Positions 12,001 through 27,000 of a DNA stretch of 64,000 nt are shown here, piece after piece; the first letter of the stretch is position 1, and each line of letters starts with the position of its first letter. A program made the translations under genes and the position numbers. A model generated the notes under the pieces. That model saw nothing but the letters and a program-made list of their open reading frames with translations, was not told the DNA's origin and ran no database searches. Location of the stretch: the NCBI GenBank assembly GCA_963402885.1, contig OY727100.1, positions 17,391,395 to 17,455,394 of the forward strand, read 5' to 3'. The DNA is from Antedon bifida (lineage: Eukaryota > Echinodermata > Crinoidea > Comatulida > Antedonidae).

Positions 12001-15000
12001 GGGGAAGGAGTATGTTAATTGACATAACACGCCTAATACCCCTTCTTATGTACTGTGTTTAGATCCTTTATAAATCCCATAATTATTTACAGTGTGCATT
12101 TATAAATTGAGCAGGAACAGAATGTCAAAGGTTAGAATCATACCACTAAGACCCAAAAAATAAATAACACTTATATAACATACCAATTGGACACGGAAAT
12201 GAATTGGTTTTATTAACACCATAGTTGGTCTCATTTCCATGTGGAAGATCTGTTATGGCACCTTCAAGACATACAACTCCAGCTCTACAAATCTCACAGA
12301 ACTGACGGTCATCATCGTTTCCATACTGACCACCTGGGCAAATTTCACAAGTATCATCAAACGTAACTTGCAAAGAACCGTCAATCTGTCGGTATCCCAG
12401 AGGGCACTTTTTCGGGGTGATTGCTCCAGGGCAAGGCACGGTATTATTGCAGTCTTCTCCACCACAGTAATGTCCAGCCGGACATGGTTGTGGAGTGCTG
12501 GAATTAGTTGGACAGTAGCTTCCACCTGGGCATGCTACCTGCGTCTCAGCTAGCTCACAATAGTAGCCTGGTTGGCAATTATGTTCTTCCCATGATCCTT
12601 CTGGGCAGTACAGACCCTCTGTGCATTCAATGCCAAAGTGATTAGCTGTATCATTTGGACAATAGTGACCAGCTGGACATAGGTGACAGTCAACTTGGTC
12701 TGTGAATAAAAGGGGAATTTTTTAATACTGTATTGGCTTGTAGGTTAGGTGTTACTATAGTAATGATAAATTGGTTCAAATAAGGACAATTAAATACAAT
12801 TATTTTTCAAAATAAATGAAAATCATTATACAAAAATTAGAACTATAAGAATGGGGTTTTTATCATAAAATTATCAAAGAGTAATATGCAACTTTTCATT
12901 GTTCAAACTTTAAATAAGTTCTATAAAAAGTAAAATGAGAATCAGGCAGTGGAGCATACAAGTTAAATTTTATATTCTAAAACAGTTTAAAACAAAAATT
13001 CAACAATAATCAAAATACTATATACATACCTCCAGCTTCTTGTGTATCACGATAAGTTCCAGGTGGACAAGCAATTGGCTCATCAGTTGCTTCTGGACAG
13101 AAGTGAGCAATTGGACATGGACTGATAGTATAATTTGTCATAGCTAAAAAAACACATTATTATTTTACATCAAAATATATTCAATACAATCTAAAGCACT
13201 ACCGTCAGTGGCAGATCCAGGATATTCAAAATGGGTGCTAAAATACAATATTAATAGTCTATTAAAAATAGACATCAAAAAGAAATTCATAATTTCATTT
13301 TAGCTGTTAAAAAGGACCAACTGGGCCCTGACTGTCATTCACAAATAAAATACTGTATATAGGCATTAGGAAATTTTATTTATTTATTTTTTTTTGGAGC
13401 AAATAGTAAATCTAATGAATAGATGAATTGCGACTCTGCACCACTTTTGTGATACAGGCACCAAATTTTCATGTCTCACCTTCCATATTACACCAAAAGC
13501 CAGGTGGACATGGTTTACAAGTACTGACGTTTGTAGCAGCCGCTTCGTAAGAGTATGTTGTGTTGGGACAAGCTATTGGCTCAATGGCAGATTCACAATA
13601 GTAACCTGAAAAAAAAATTTAAACATAATAAAAATAAATTTAAACATTGTCTGTACCAACACCAATATGAGCTCATCTTCCATTTTTCATTATGCATTCC
13701 ATGTTGACTCTCGCTATAAAAACCATTTTGTAACAGTGGCAGTTTCATGATTTTTAAATAATCTTATCAGCTAAGTACATGCTGTTGAACGGCTGAGCAT
13801 AAATAGCCTTCATATGAGATTAGGATAACCACTTACCTGGAGTACATGGTACAGGAACAGGGTTGTCATCTGAGCATATATAGCCTGCTGGACATTTTAC
13901 ACACTCGGTCTCACTTCCAGCACCTTCGTATGAGATTACAGATCCTGGATCACATATAGATACATTTTTTGCACCTAAAATAAATAAAATAAACCAATGA
14001 GTAATTGGATAACTAAAACTTTTGTCTAATTTCAAAACAATTTCAAATATACATCATTGGCATTTATTGGTTTATTTATATTATTTTATATTTATTTATT
14101 TTCCCAAACCTATCTTTTTATCCATGTACAGATATCAAAATTGTTACATAAGGAAATCTCTGACAGTGTCTTCTAAAACCAATTACCTTCTACGCAGTAA
14201 TAACCAAATGGACATGGTTTGCCGACCACGCTGTTACTGCCATCTGGGGTTGGAGTATCCGATCCACTATAGCAAATGTAACCAGCTGTACAGGGGCCTG
14301 CATCAATACCACCAACACAATAACGACCTTTAAAATGAAAAGTCAAAAGCAGTATATAATAATGCTTTCCATGCAAAACATGAATAAATGATCTTTACTT
14401 CTCATCTTTACTTCTCTCAGGTTATAGTCTAGACAAATCTTGTGCTTTAAATTACAAAAATGAAGTGACCACTACTACAATCTAGGTTATGGGTACGACT
14501 TAAGACTTCTTGTACCTGTTGGACATGGTTGACACGACTCAGGAACAGCGAGGCCTGAGACATCATCTTCAGTGTAAGTGCCATTAGGGCATGGTATTGG
14601 AGCTATAACACCTTCAGGACAATAGTTATAAGAAGGACAAGGTTGAGGTTCGCTTGTGTTGTACATACAGTACCGTCCTACTGGACATGGGTCACAGTCG
14701 GTTGATAGTTCATTGGGCTGGTATGTTCCTGTGGAGATTAAAAAAGAAAATTGTAAATATGATATACTTTTAAGAATATTTAAACAAATTTAAAAACTAT
14801 TTCAAGTACCGAGTGTAAATAATTAAGTTATAAACGGTTAAGAAAATATTCAAAGTGTTATTTCTAATACTCATTAATGCTTATTTACAGTAGTATAAAA
14901 TATTTTTTACCAGATAGCAAGAATACAAAGGCTGGGAAAATATTTGTTAAATGTTCTTGAATAGTAGGTTATATTCATACCTGGACTGCATCCCTCGGGC

Positions 15001-18000
15001 ACTCCTGTATTACTCTCGCAGAAATAGCCAACAGGGCAAGGGAATTCTGATGGTTCAGGTTCGTAGATTTCAGCAAAGCTTGGGCAATAGTAACCTGCAT
15101 TACAAACACCAGTTGGTTCTGACAGGCCTGTGGTTTCACAGTAGTGCCCAGCCTCACATGGCAAGCAGTCATCGATGGATGTTCCTCCTTCATTACGGTT
15201 CATGGTACCAACAGGGCAAGCAGTTGCATTCTTAGTACCTAACATACAGTATAAGAAACTTGTTAATGATAAACCATTATAGTGTACCTTACATTTTCCA
15301 CAAGTAACAATGCTTATAAAGTGCACACCTAAATAACATTATACTTTTTTTTTAAATTATTTGAAATAACTACTAAAATTTGATTTAAACAGAATTCAGT
15401 GTAGAACACAGATCAATAAATTTACTTTCAAAACTAAATAAGAATATTAAAGATATTTTATTCATTGTGAAAGTGTAATGTAAAAAGTACATGCAATAAT
15501 ACTTACCATTCAGACAGTAATGGCCTACTAGACATGGACCATTAACGCCATCATCAGGTCCAGACACAGTCGCACCCAAGACGCAGAGGTAGCCTGCAAA
15601 GCATTCTCCAGTTGGATATGCAAGACCTGGAGTCTCACAGTACATTCCACCCAAACATGGTTGGCATTGAGACTCCTCATCCAAGCTAGTTTGATCACTG
15701 AATGTACCTTTACAACAGAAACAAAAACATGAATGAAATAAACATTGTTTGTACACTGAACAATTGGCATTTGTATAACTATAGACAAACAATATCTTGT
15801 TTTCTATATATTTCAGCTACTGCAACTCTGGCTAGAGAAGGCTCAGTGCAAAAATAAAATGGTACTACTGGTTTACTGCTTACCTGGAGGACAAGGCTGT
15901 CCATTATCAGTGGTTCCTGAGATGCAATAGTAACCTTCTGGGCATGGAATAGTTTCATTCATTCCTTTTTCTGGGCATGTAGTACCTGATTAAGATAAGA
16001 AAATATATGCAACTTCATTTCAGTATATCAATGGTAAATGTTTGGCCAAAACACTTTATAAATAAATTTTGAAGATGAAACAACTCCACACAGCAAATCA
16101 CAAAACCAGCATTACTATTAAAATGAATTTTAAAAACATACAGTTAAGAAGTTTTATACTGCTATCAAATGTTCAGAAGTGGTGGCAACGTGATATTTTT
16201 ATATAGCCTGAATAACATACCATTTGGACACAACAAACATGCTCCAAGACCTGGGCTTGGTGCATAAGTTCCTTTATCACAGGGTGATTCCTGAATAGCA
16301 GCCGCCTCACAGTAATGTCCCTCAGGGCACACATAACCTTTGACCCCATCTCCAGGTGTAGCCGTGTCAGAACCAGAAATGCAGATGTATCCAGGATCGC
16401 AATCAAGGGTTACTCCTGATTACAGAAAAATGTGAAGAAGTTAAAGTTAGACAGGCATAAAAGTAATACATGTTATATACACAGCAGAACCCTTTGGGTT
16501 ACCTCTAATTAGTGGACACCTTCCAGTGAAACAAATGGGCAACATACTATGTTTTAACACTACTGCACCCTCTTAAGGGGGACACTTTGTTGAGTTCTGA
16601 AGGTGTCCCTTAAAATAAGGGTTCTACTGTATACTGTATGTAACATTTTCTTAAGTTTGGCCAATTATTTGCAAAATATAAAAATAATTACCAGTTTCAG
16701 AACTCTCAGCAGTGCAGTATTGTCCGGGAGCACATGGTTCGCAATCACTTACATTGGTATTCCTCGTACCACTGGAAATACTTCCGGATGGACAGGGAGT
16801 TGGTTTGTAGCTACCTTCAGGACAGTAGTTACCAATTGGACACTCAGACTCAGATGGTGTAGGGGTTGAGTCACCTCCATCACAGTAATAGCTAATGAAA
16901 CATAAAACCAAGTGTTACTAGTTAGGGTATGAAATAGTGAATTCACAAGACTTACTTTACATAAATAATTACATTCATTTAACAATTAACCAGTTTGTTC
17001 CAATCAGTAAGTGAAAACTTTTGTACTCTAGTGTGGATTTTCAACATACCCAGCATAACATTCTCCTTCAGGGGCACTCAGTCCAGGTGAGTTACAGTAG
17101 TATTTAGGTAAGCAGCCTAAACAGCTGGTGTCATTCACAGAGTTGGTTAGATTGTTGAAGGTACCAGATGGACATGGGTACTGATTAGCATACTCTGTAC
17201 GTGATGGACAGTAATAACCACTCGGGCATGACGTGTTGAACAAACCAGTCACAGGGGCAGCAGTGTTATCACAGAAGTAGCCTGTATTGAAAAAAAGAGT
17301 CATAGTCATGATACCAGTTTATTTTAAAAGGTTAATTAAGTTTATTTTTGTTCAACTGATGAAGAGCACATTTTCTGAGTAGATTTAATTTTTAAACATT
17401 AATATTTGCTTATTTATCTAAGAACACACAACCATTACCTTCTTCACATTCTTTGCATTCTGCTTGTCCAATATCATTCTGATAATAACCATTGTCACAT
17501 CTGACAGGAACTGGTGAGTTACCTGGGCAGTAGTGACCCTTTGGACACATATACTCATAAGGTGTTGGTATGGTCTGACCTTCTGGACAGTAGTAACCAG
17601 GTGCACATTCTCCTGATGTGGTTGATGCTCCAGTCTCATTACAATAAAAGCCTGCTGTACAAAGCTCACAATCTTCAAATTCATCTCCTTTGATTGCATC
17701 CCGGTATGTCCCATTTGAACATTCGGTTGGTCGTTCACTACCAGAAGGGCAGTAGTTGCCCACAGGGCATACTATCTGCCTTGGACTGCTGGAACCTGTT
17801 GGACAGTAGTATCCTGGATCGCAGACGTCAACAACACCATCTAGCCCTGTAGAGTTGCAGTAGAATCCTTGATCACATGGTATAGCCTCATATGATCCAC
17901 GAGGACAGTACTCACCAGGTTGGCATAAGCCTCCATTAACACTTGGCTATACCATGAATAGAAAGAAATATATGATTATATTATATTCATACAAATATTA

Positions 18001-21000
18001 TCAAGAATGTTACACACATGACAGGCTAATGTGTACATTTTTTATGAAAAAAAGCAGGGAAGGTACTCAAAGTAACAGCAATAAATATAAAATATTTCCA
18101 AACCTGTGCCTCCTCAGCCCCTCCACTACAATACCAACCAGGATCACATTCAGCAGTTGGTTCCACATTTCCTGTTCCATCACAGTACCACCCTTTAGTG
18201 CAAGACAGGCATCCTTCTCCCTCACTGCTTCGCAACGTGTCATTGTTAAATGTGCCAGCAGGGCATGGAAATGTGTTAGGATCAGTGGTATTAATAGGGC
18301 AGTAGTAGCCTAGCGGGCATATATTGTTTCCATAATCTGTGGTGTTGGCATAGCAGTAGTAGCTCTCTGGGCAAGGCTTACAAGATGCTTGTCTATTTTC
18401 GTTATTATATGTTCCAGCAGGACAACCTGGAAATACAAAATACATTGAAGTTATGTTCACACTGTCTGTGGCTGGAGAAAACACTTGACTACATTACGTG
18501 TTTTCATCACATATGTATGTATCTAAATATTTTCTTAACCAGGCTCAGTGTGAAGGTATTTTACATGCATTTAAATTATCAACCAATATTTTTTCTTTTT
18601 TGTGCAAGTAGAAGTTTATTTACATTTTCAATTTTTAACTTACCTTCAGGATAGATAGTTCCAACTTTACAGAAGTGGCCTTCAGGGCAAACGTCACCTA
18701 TAATTGGATGTACTGTGTCTGTCGGACACTGGTTGCCATCCAACATAACTGGATCTGGTTTATCAACTCCAGACACACAATAATATCCCTCATAACAATC
18801 TGCTGTAGGTTCTGTCAAGTTGACACCCTGGCAGTACATGCCAGCGTCACATGGTGTACACTCAATGGCCTCCGCTAGACCCCCATATGGATCATATGTA
18901 CCAGAAGGACATGGTTGCCAGTCATGTCCGGTACCGTTTGGACAGTAGTAACCAGCTGGACAAGAGGTGTACGTGCTTGCTGCAAAGCCAACATTTACAT
19001 TTTCTGGTATACAGTAGAATCCTGAAGTTAACAAAATATTGAATTAATACACTTTATTCTATGTTCTTTAATAATCAAACAATATTTATTTACCAATTAA
19101 ATAAAATCTTACCTTCAGGGCATATGTTACACTCAAAGGCACCCTCATGGTCAACGTAATATCCAGCCAAGCAGTCCAATGGCTCTGCACTGCCTTGTGG
19201 ACAATGTTGACCAATTGGACATATAAAAGGTCTCGCATTGTCTGATCCAGGTGGACAATAATAGCGTTGGTCACATGTGGCAGTAGGCGCAACATTAGCT
19301 GTAAGAAAATAATATAATATTATAATAATATATTATATATGGCCCAATCCCGTCATGACAGACGATAACCTCAGGTCCAAAATATTATTTAACTAAGCTA
19401 AGTACTTCTCTGCTACGGATGAGTTTTGTTGGGTTCATTTATTTGTTAAAATATTTGTATACAGTAATTTTATAATCATCTGCAATTATCTGCAAATACT
19501 ACAAAGCCTTTCACATTCAGCAACATATGCATTGGCAGATAATTGGTAACCAGTCACCAATTTAGAACGCCAGGATGTTTGGTTGGAGGCAAGAGTTTCC
19601 CAGTGGGAATATTAAAAGAAAACAGATCACGCTTAATAACATCTTTAAAACATTCAATATATAGTTATAATAAAATCTAAATTACAGTCAAACAAATGAA
19701 AAAGAGGTTTTGAACCCTTAAAAATACAAATAACGAAGAAGTGTTTATAAGGCAGTAAAAATCTCAATATATGTTGTTGGTAAATTTCAACTAACGTCAG
19801 GTAGCTGGCTTAGGCCTAGCATAAAATCAGCACTAACAATAACTGCTCTTTATCTATATTTGGTCAAATGTTTGAATATAAAGTGGGGATCAGCCCAAAA
19901 GTTAAACACATTGATGACCTATTTGTTTTTGTCATTGTATTTGTAAGGTTGTGAAACCTCCACCATACAATAATACATACAAATATAACAATACAACAAA
20001 TATACTAATTCATTGTCTTACCAAGTCCTTCACAATAAAAGCCAGGGCTACAATCAAAGCAATCGCTAATTTCTTCCAATCCTGTAACATTTCCGAATGT
20101 ACCATTTGGACATGGGTATGGATCTCTTGTGCCTTCAAGGCAGTAGTAGCCTTCCGGGCAAATATCATTGTCTGGTCTAGTGGAACCTTCAATACAAAAG
20201 TAGCCTGGGTCACAAAGCCCTTGTTCAGAAGTGATACCTGTAAATATTTGAGGAGAAAAAAAAGGGGGAAAAAATAAGTATACTGTACCATGTATTTCTT
20301 TATCAAAAAATAAGAACAATTTTTATCAGAAATAATATATTAGCTAATGTAGAAGTTTAAAAGAAGATAAAATGTTCAATGTATATGTATTTTATTACCT
20401 GTCTTGTTACAGAAATAACCTGCTGTACAATTCAAACACTGGTTTTCCCACATCAATTTTTTATCTGGACTAAATGTACCCTCTGGACAAGCAATTGGTT
20501 CAGCTGTTCCATCTGGGCAGTAAAAACCTGCTGGACACTCATCGTTTAGATCACCTAAGAAATAATAAATGCAACATTAGCATAGAAATCACTACTATAA
20601 CATTATTTATTTATTCTCACAATATTTTGCTTGAGCTGTGTGATTATTTTATCCTTTCTTGCCTCCTACAATTTACAATGACAGTGTTGTTCAAATTTAT
20701 TGTTTTGTTAATTTTCCCTCCAATGAAGGCTCCTATCCACTTAAAAACATAGACTATCATCTTTTGTTTTCTACATTTATTTTTAGTAATAAAATTTGGA
20801 GTTATTTGTGTTATACAAATGTTTCAAGCTAGATCTTTTTTTTCTAACATAACAGATAAAACGATTAGCTTACCATATGTCGGTGTACTTATGTTAGCAC
20901 CCTCTCTACAGTAGTAGCCAGCTTCACACAGTCGAGGTGGACTCACTAATCCAGTTTCATCACAAACAGTTCCACCAATACAGGGAACACATTGTGATTC

Positions 21001-24000
21001 ATCTTGCAGACCTGCAATTCAGTAAGTTACATGTATTAACAAATGACAGAATGTTTATAGGAAGTGGCCCAATCATTAGATAAAAGAACTGTACATAAAA
21101 AATTACCTGTGATGTTATTGAAGGTACCTCTTGGGCAAGGATACTGTGTACTGTACTGAGTACCATTAGGACAGTAGTAGCCCATTGGGCATTCATATAA
21201 TCCATAGAAATCAACTGGTCCAAAAGTAGCATTGCAGTAAAAACCTTCTGGACATTCCTTACATGTCCATTTGCCTGGTGTATCTTGGTATGTTCCCGAT
21301 GGGCATGGTTCTGGTGTTGCCTGACCAGTAACACAGAAATAGCCAAGTGGACAACTGTATGAAGCAGGTGTTGCAACTATTTGTCCACGAGGGCAGTAAT
21401 AACCTTGCTCACATTGACCAGTTGGGTTAGATAGCCCTTCTCTGCCACAATAAAATCCTAGTAAAAATAGTCATATTAAATGTAAAATATTAATATTAAC
21501 AGTAAAAACAGTAATATACATTTTTCATCCATCTAATGAGTATATACAGTAGTACAATTAGGTCAGAGTAGTTAAGTTAGCTCTCTGACGCAAACTATAC
21601 TACTATTTTTAGAATATTACAATTTTTACAGATATTGTAGTATCATTCTAATTTCTGTTGGCCATTATTTACCTTCAGTACAATTCTTGCAATTATCAAT
21701 CTGGCTCTGTTGTTCTTCATCTAAGTAGTAGCCCATGGGGCAAGGTTCTGGAGAGGGGCTTCCTTTCTCACAATAGTGACCCATTGGACAGACATTTCCT
21801 GTGATGTTGTCTGTAGGCCTGCTTGTGGTGGATGTTAGGCTACAGTAAAAACCTATAAAATACAGTTAGCAGTAAATATGTAGCATAAAATGTGTTTGAA
21901 TAGGTAATTTAATAAATATGAATGTATTAACAAATTTGAATTGAAGAAAACTTATATTGAGAATAACATTCTCATTGGAATTTTGGATACTTTTCGAACT
22001 TTTTGCATATATAAATTACACAGTACAAATGGCACAAGTATATAAATACATAAATAGCAATCTTTTGTTTTCAAGATGCAACAGACAGCTAATGCATCAA
22101 TAGAGTTTAACAAACATTCTACATATTCTCATGTTTGTGCATGTGAATGTCTTTCAGGCTAGAAGGCTAGTGGTGCATCATAGGACAAACGGTCCCTAAT
22201 ATTAGACTTCATACCTTGTTCGCAAAGTGCCAAGGGCTCGGATAGCCCAGCACTAGGGCAGTAGAATCCTGGATCGCAATCCACCTGTGCTTCTGTACCA
22301 GCTGGGCAATAGTAACCTGGCTGGCATCTACCACCAATCATAGCGTCAGTAGGCATTGGGATTGATGCACCTTTTATACAGTACCAACCATCACTGTAAA
22401 ATAGAAAATATATATTTAAAATTAAATGGCTTTAACATTAACTTTCAGATGTACCAAATGCAATAATTAAAATAGAAAGAACTTTGATGGACTGCAATAA
22501 AAAGACATAGGCTTAAAGCCTGGCTTAAGACTTACGACCCCAAAAAAGTCTCAGTGTAAAACCAGTGACAAAACCTATGGAAGGAATTAGAATCTGAAAT
22601 TGCTGATAGTCTTAGGAATGACTTCATATTGAAATGGTCTTACAGTATGGTCTGCAGTTGTCAAGGGCTTCATCCTGGACTTAAGTTAAGACCTGGCTTA
22701 AGGCCTGTATTCACTCCAGGATTGAAATTTGTTATAAGAGGTGCAAGATCACAAGGTGTCTGCACAGAAATGTTTAACTATATTTAAGTTTAAATATAAA
22801 TCCAAAACATGTTTTGGCTTTAAACTGCAGGTTTGTATGTTTAAATCATGCACTCTGTTTACTCCATGCTTACCTGCAGTTACCAGTTGGTTCAACATTT
22901 CCATATCCCATACAATACATACCACCAAGACAGTCTACACATGAGCTTTCATTGGTTTGACCAGTGAGGTTATTAAATGTACCAGGGGAGCATGGATACT
23001 GATCTGACCACTCGGTCCCAGCTGGACAGTAGTGACCAGACGGACATATTAGATCACTATTATTTGAATTTGCCGGACAATATCGACCTAAAAATTCAAA
23101 GTGAAATCATTTAAACAATTATTAATGAACTTCATATTTTATATTTTTTTCAATAAAAAAATTACCTGTTTCAGGGAAAAATTTTAAACATGAATTTAGT
23201 GTGATAATGATAAAAATACAGATTTCTTTTCTTTGATTTACAAAATATAGGTACAGTAAGGTCACTAACCTGGAAGGCATTCCTTGCATGACCCCTGACG
23301 TTCCTCATCCTGGAATTTTCCAGCATCACATTCATGAGGAAGAGTTGTACCTTCAGGACAATAGAAGCCTGGAGGACATACGCCACCTGAACCAGTATGC
23401 CCACCTAGAAGTGGGCAGGTTGCATTGTATGTTGAATTTGTATCTTCATTATTTGGATCCATGCGATCAACTCCAGAATCACACCAGTAACCAACTTTGC
23501 ACAGGCCTGTAGTTTTAATAGCGCCCTCTAGGTCACAGTAATATCCTCCATCACAATCACGACATTGTTGAATCTACAAAACAAATAAATATGATTTTTC
23601 TACTCCTGATATTTACAAAATTGAGACTAAATAATGTTTCCTGGTCAGTTTTCCATTAAAATAAATAGGTTTTTCATGATTTTGAGTGACTATATATAAA
23701 TTTACGTAAGGGCAAAATTCGGTAAACTTCTGTGGGCACGACCTAGTTCTATGAAGCCTGTGCAATATCCCTTAAAGAAAGTTCTGCCTTATTTTATAAC
23801 ACGTTTGCATGCTTTAAGCCCTTTTGCATGCATTCAACCTTGTTTTAGAAGGGCTGAAAGCATAAATTACCATCTCTTCATAGGATACGCGAAATGTTCA
23901 TCTGTTAATATTTTTGTATGGAATGCAAGTTATTTTTCCATGTTCTGGACCCCAATGGGTGTCTCTGGTTAATAAAGTAAATCAATCAATCAATCAATCA

Positions 24001-27000
24001 ATCAATCAACCAAAATGGTTCCCTGATTAACGTTGGAAACATACTTGAGCTGTTAAATTTACACATTTTTACAATTCAACATTGATACTCACTTTGTAGA
24101 GATTAGTCTGGTTACTGTATGTACCCGCTGGACATGGCATCCAGTCAAGTCCAGTACCTGTCGGACAATAGTATCCCTCAGGGCAGTCATCATACCCAGC
24201 TTTCAGGTCTGGATTGCTGATTGTTTCATTTTCTGGCAAACAATAATAGCCTTGAGGACAGATAAGACAACTTGATCTGGTGGTGGTGTTGGTAAAGTAT
24301 CCAGACGGACAAGCCTTTGGGTCAGGTGAACCTTCTGGGCAGTGAAGACCAATTGGACATTCAATAGCATTTGAAACTGCTGAGCCTATAAATATAAAAT
24401 TACCAGCTTTTAAGATACTTTCATTCAAACTAAAAAAAGAACTTAAAAACCAAAATTGTAGGACTATAATTCAATATAACATTTATTCAATAATGGTAAG
24501 ACAATAAGATAATAAACAATAAGAAACAGTAATACAATACAAAAACAAGAAGAGGTAAACTAAGAACATAGGGTAACATGGGTACAATTAGGTCCTTGAA
24601 GATTTGTGAACAGTGCAAGTAAGCTTGGTAAAATTACCTTTTACATAAAATAACCTGAATGTAAAACTGGATATAAACAAATTAAATTAATTTAGTTTCT
24701 TTTTGGTACTTTGAATAAACAGCCTTTTACCTTCTGGACAGTAATAACCAGCTGAGCATAGACCTTCTACCATTGTGAGACCATTCTGTTGACAGTACCA
24801 TCCAGCAGTGCAATTGACGCATTCTGATTCCTCTGACAGACCTGTGTCGTTAGAATAAGTGCCAGGTGGACAACTCTTTCCTGCCACAGATGTGCCAACT
24901 GGACAATAGTGGCCAGCTGGGCAGATAAACTGCTCAATGTCATCAGAGCCAGTCTCACAATAGAATCCTGAGTCGCAGTAGCCATTTGGTTCTGTTTTAC
25001 CACCTTCGCAGTAGGAGCCTAAAGTTAAATAGATCAAATGAACTGGTCAGGGAAAGATAATCTAATAAGAATGTTTAAAACAAAAGGGATTGAAGTAACA
25101 GCATACCATTTGTTCCCAAAACTGTTACTGAAAACTGACAAAATTTGTCTCTCAGTTTTGCACTAGAGCTACCTAGTGATATGCACAAATATTGTATTAT
25201 CACTTATTCTTCACTCTGCAAACAACAAAAAAACTAATTTATTAAAACGAATGATAATTATTCCATTTATTACCTGCAGGGCAAAGGTTACATTCTGTTT
25301 CATTCTGTAAGTGTGTGTCGTTACTGTAAGTTCCACTTGGACAAGCAATTGGTTCAATTATGCCTTCTGGGCAGTATTTAGCCACTGGACAAGCATTAGC
25401 ATCACCACCTTGGTCAGGGGCTGCCTCAGTTGCTCCTACCTTGCAGAAATATCCAGCAGAGCAGTATGTGTAGGGGTAGGTTAAACCAGACTGGCCGCAA
25501 TAGAATCCACCTAAAATATAGAAAATTAGGTTCGTACTGAAAGTTATATCACACATTAAACTACACAAACCAACAGCGGTATTATATTTATTATTTATTC
25601 AGGCAAAACAATACATTAAAAAAAATATATAATACAAATCAACAATTAAATAAACATAGGAGATAAGATATCATAGTCACTAGCTGCCAGGAAAGCACAA
25701 AAGTAGCCTAAGCCACTGTCATCAATTAGGTGGTCTGAGGATAATGTCATGAAGGCATGAACATACCTAAACATGGTGTGCATTCGTCTTCCATCGTTAA
25801 GCCTGTGATGTTGTTAAAGGTTCCATGGGGACATGCATGTAGCGTTGCAGCAGTTGTACCATTTGGACAGAAATAGCCTAAAAAAAGAAATTAGAATCTG
25901 TGTTTTACTAGCTCTGTTTAACGTTATATTGGTCTATTTTATCTAAAGTTTGGTTGTCTTGTAGTTACCTTCTGGGCAGATGTTAGTAGTGTAATTAACA
26001 ATAGGTCCATTGACATCGTCACAATAGAAGCCTTCTGGACATTCTTTGCAAGACCACTGTCCCTCTTCATTCTGGTAGGTACCGGCTGGACAAGCTTCTT
26101 TGTTACCGACTCCTTCTTCGCAGTAATAGCCTACTGGACATCGGTACTCATTAGGTTCTGGGACTGTTTGACCACCAGGACAATAAAAACCTACAAAAAA
26201 ATAAAAATGAGTATGAAACAAACACTTATGAAGCTGACAAACTTAAGTTATCTGTAACCTAAACAGCATGGATTATACTTTCTGTACTAGTTTGTTGAAT
26301 AGTTTGAATTTGTTTTTAAAATTTAATTAACTAACATGTACTAAAAGTACATATCTTTGCTTAGCTATGTATAAGTGTTTCAAAAGGCCATTACAGGGTC
26401 TTCAAAGACCTGAAACTACTGTATCTACCTTGTGTGCATGGGCCTTCAGGCCCTGCTAGGCCACTATCATTGCAAAACATTCCAGCAGTACATTCCAGGC
26501 ACCAAGTAGAATTTTCTGCACCTTCACTGGGTTGGTAAGTTCCTGGTAAACATGGCTCTTCATTATAACTTCCCTCGATGCAGTAATGACCTGTACTACA
26601 TTTGTCACCTTATAAAATAATTCATATAATTAAATTAGTTTAAAGGTATGACAAGAATAAAAATTTGATTCAACTCATAAACATTCATTATTTGTATACA
26701 ATCTGCTTCTGGATATCTTTAGAAACTGGCATTGAGTATCTGTAGTTCATACTCACTTAATCACTCTTCTAAACTAAAGAGGTTTGTCTAAATGACAATA
26801 GGAAGGTTTTCGCAACCTCCCTAATACCTACCTCCAATACCATTAGGTGTGGCTGTTGGAGAACTAAGATCGCAGTAGTAGCCAGCATCACAGTCACCAC
26901 GTGGCTCATACATGCCAGGGACGTCACAATATTTACCAGGATCACATGCCAATGGTTCAGATGATCCCATTGGACAATATTCAGCTTGAAAAGAATACAT

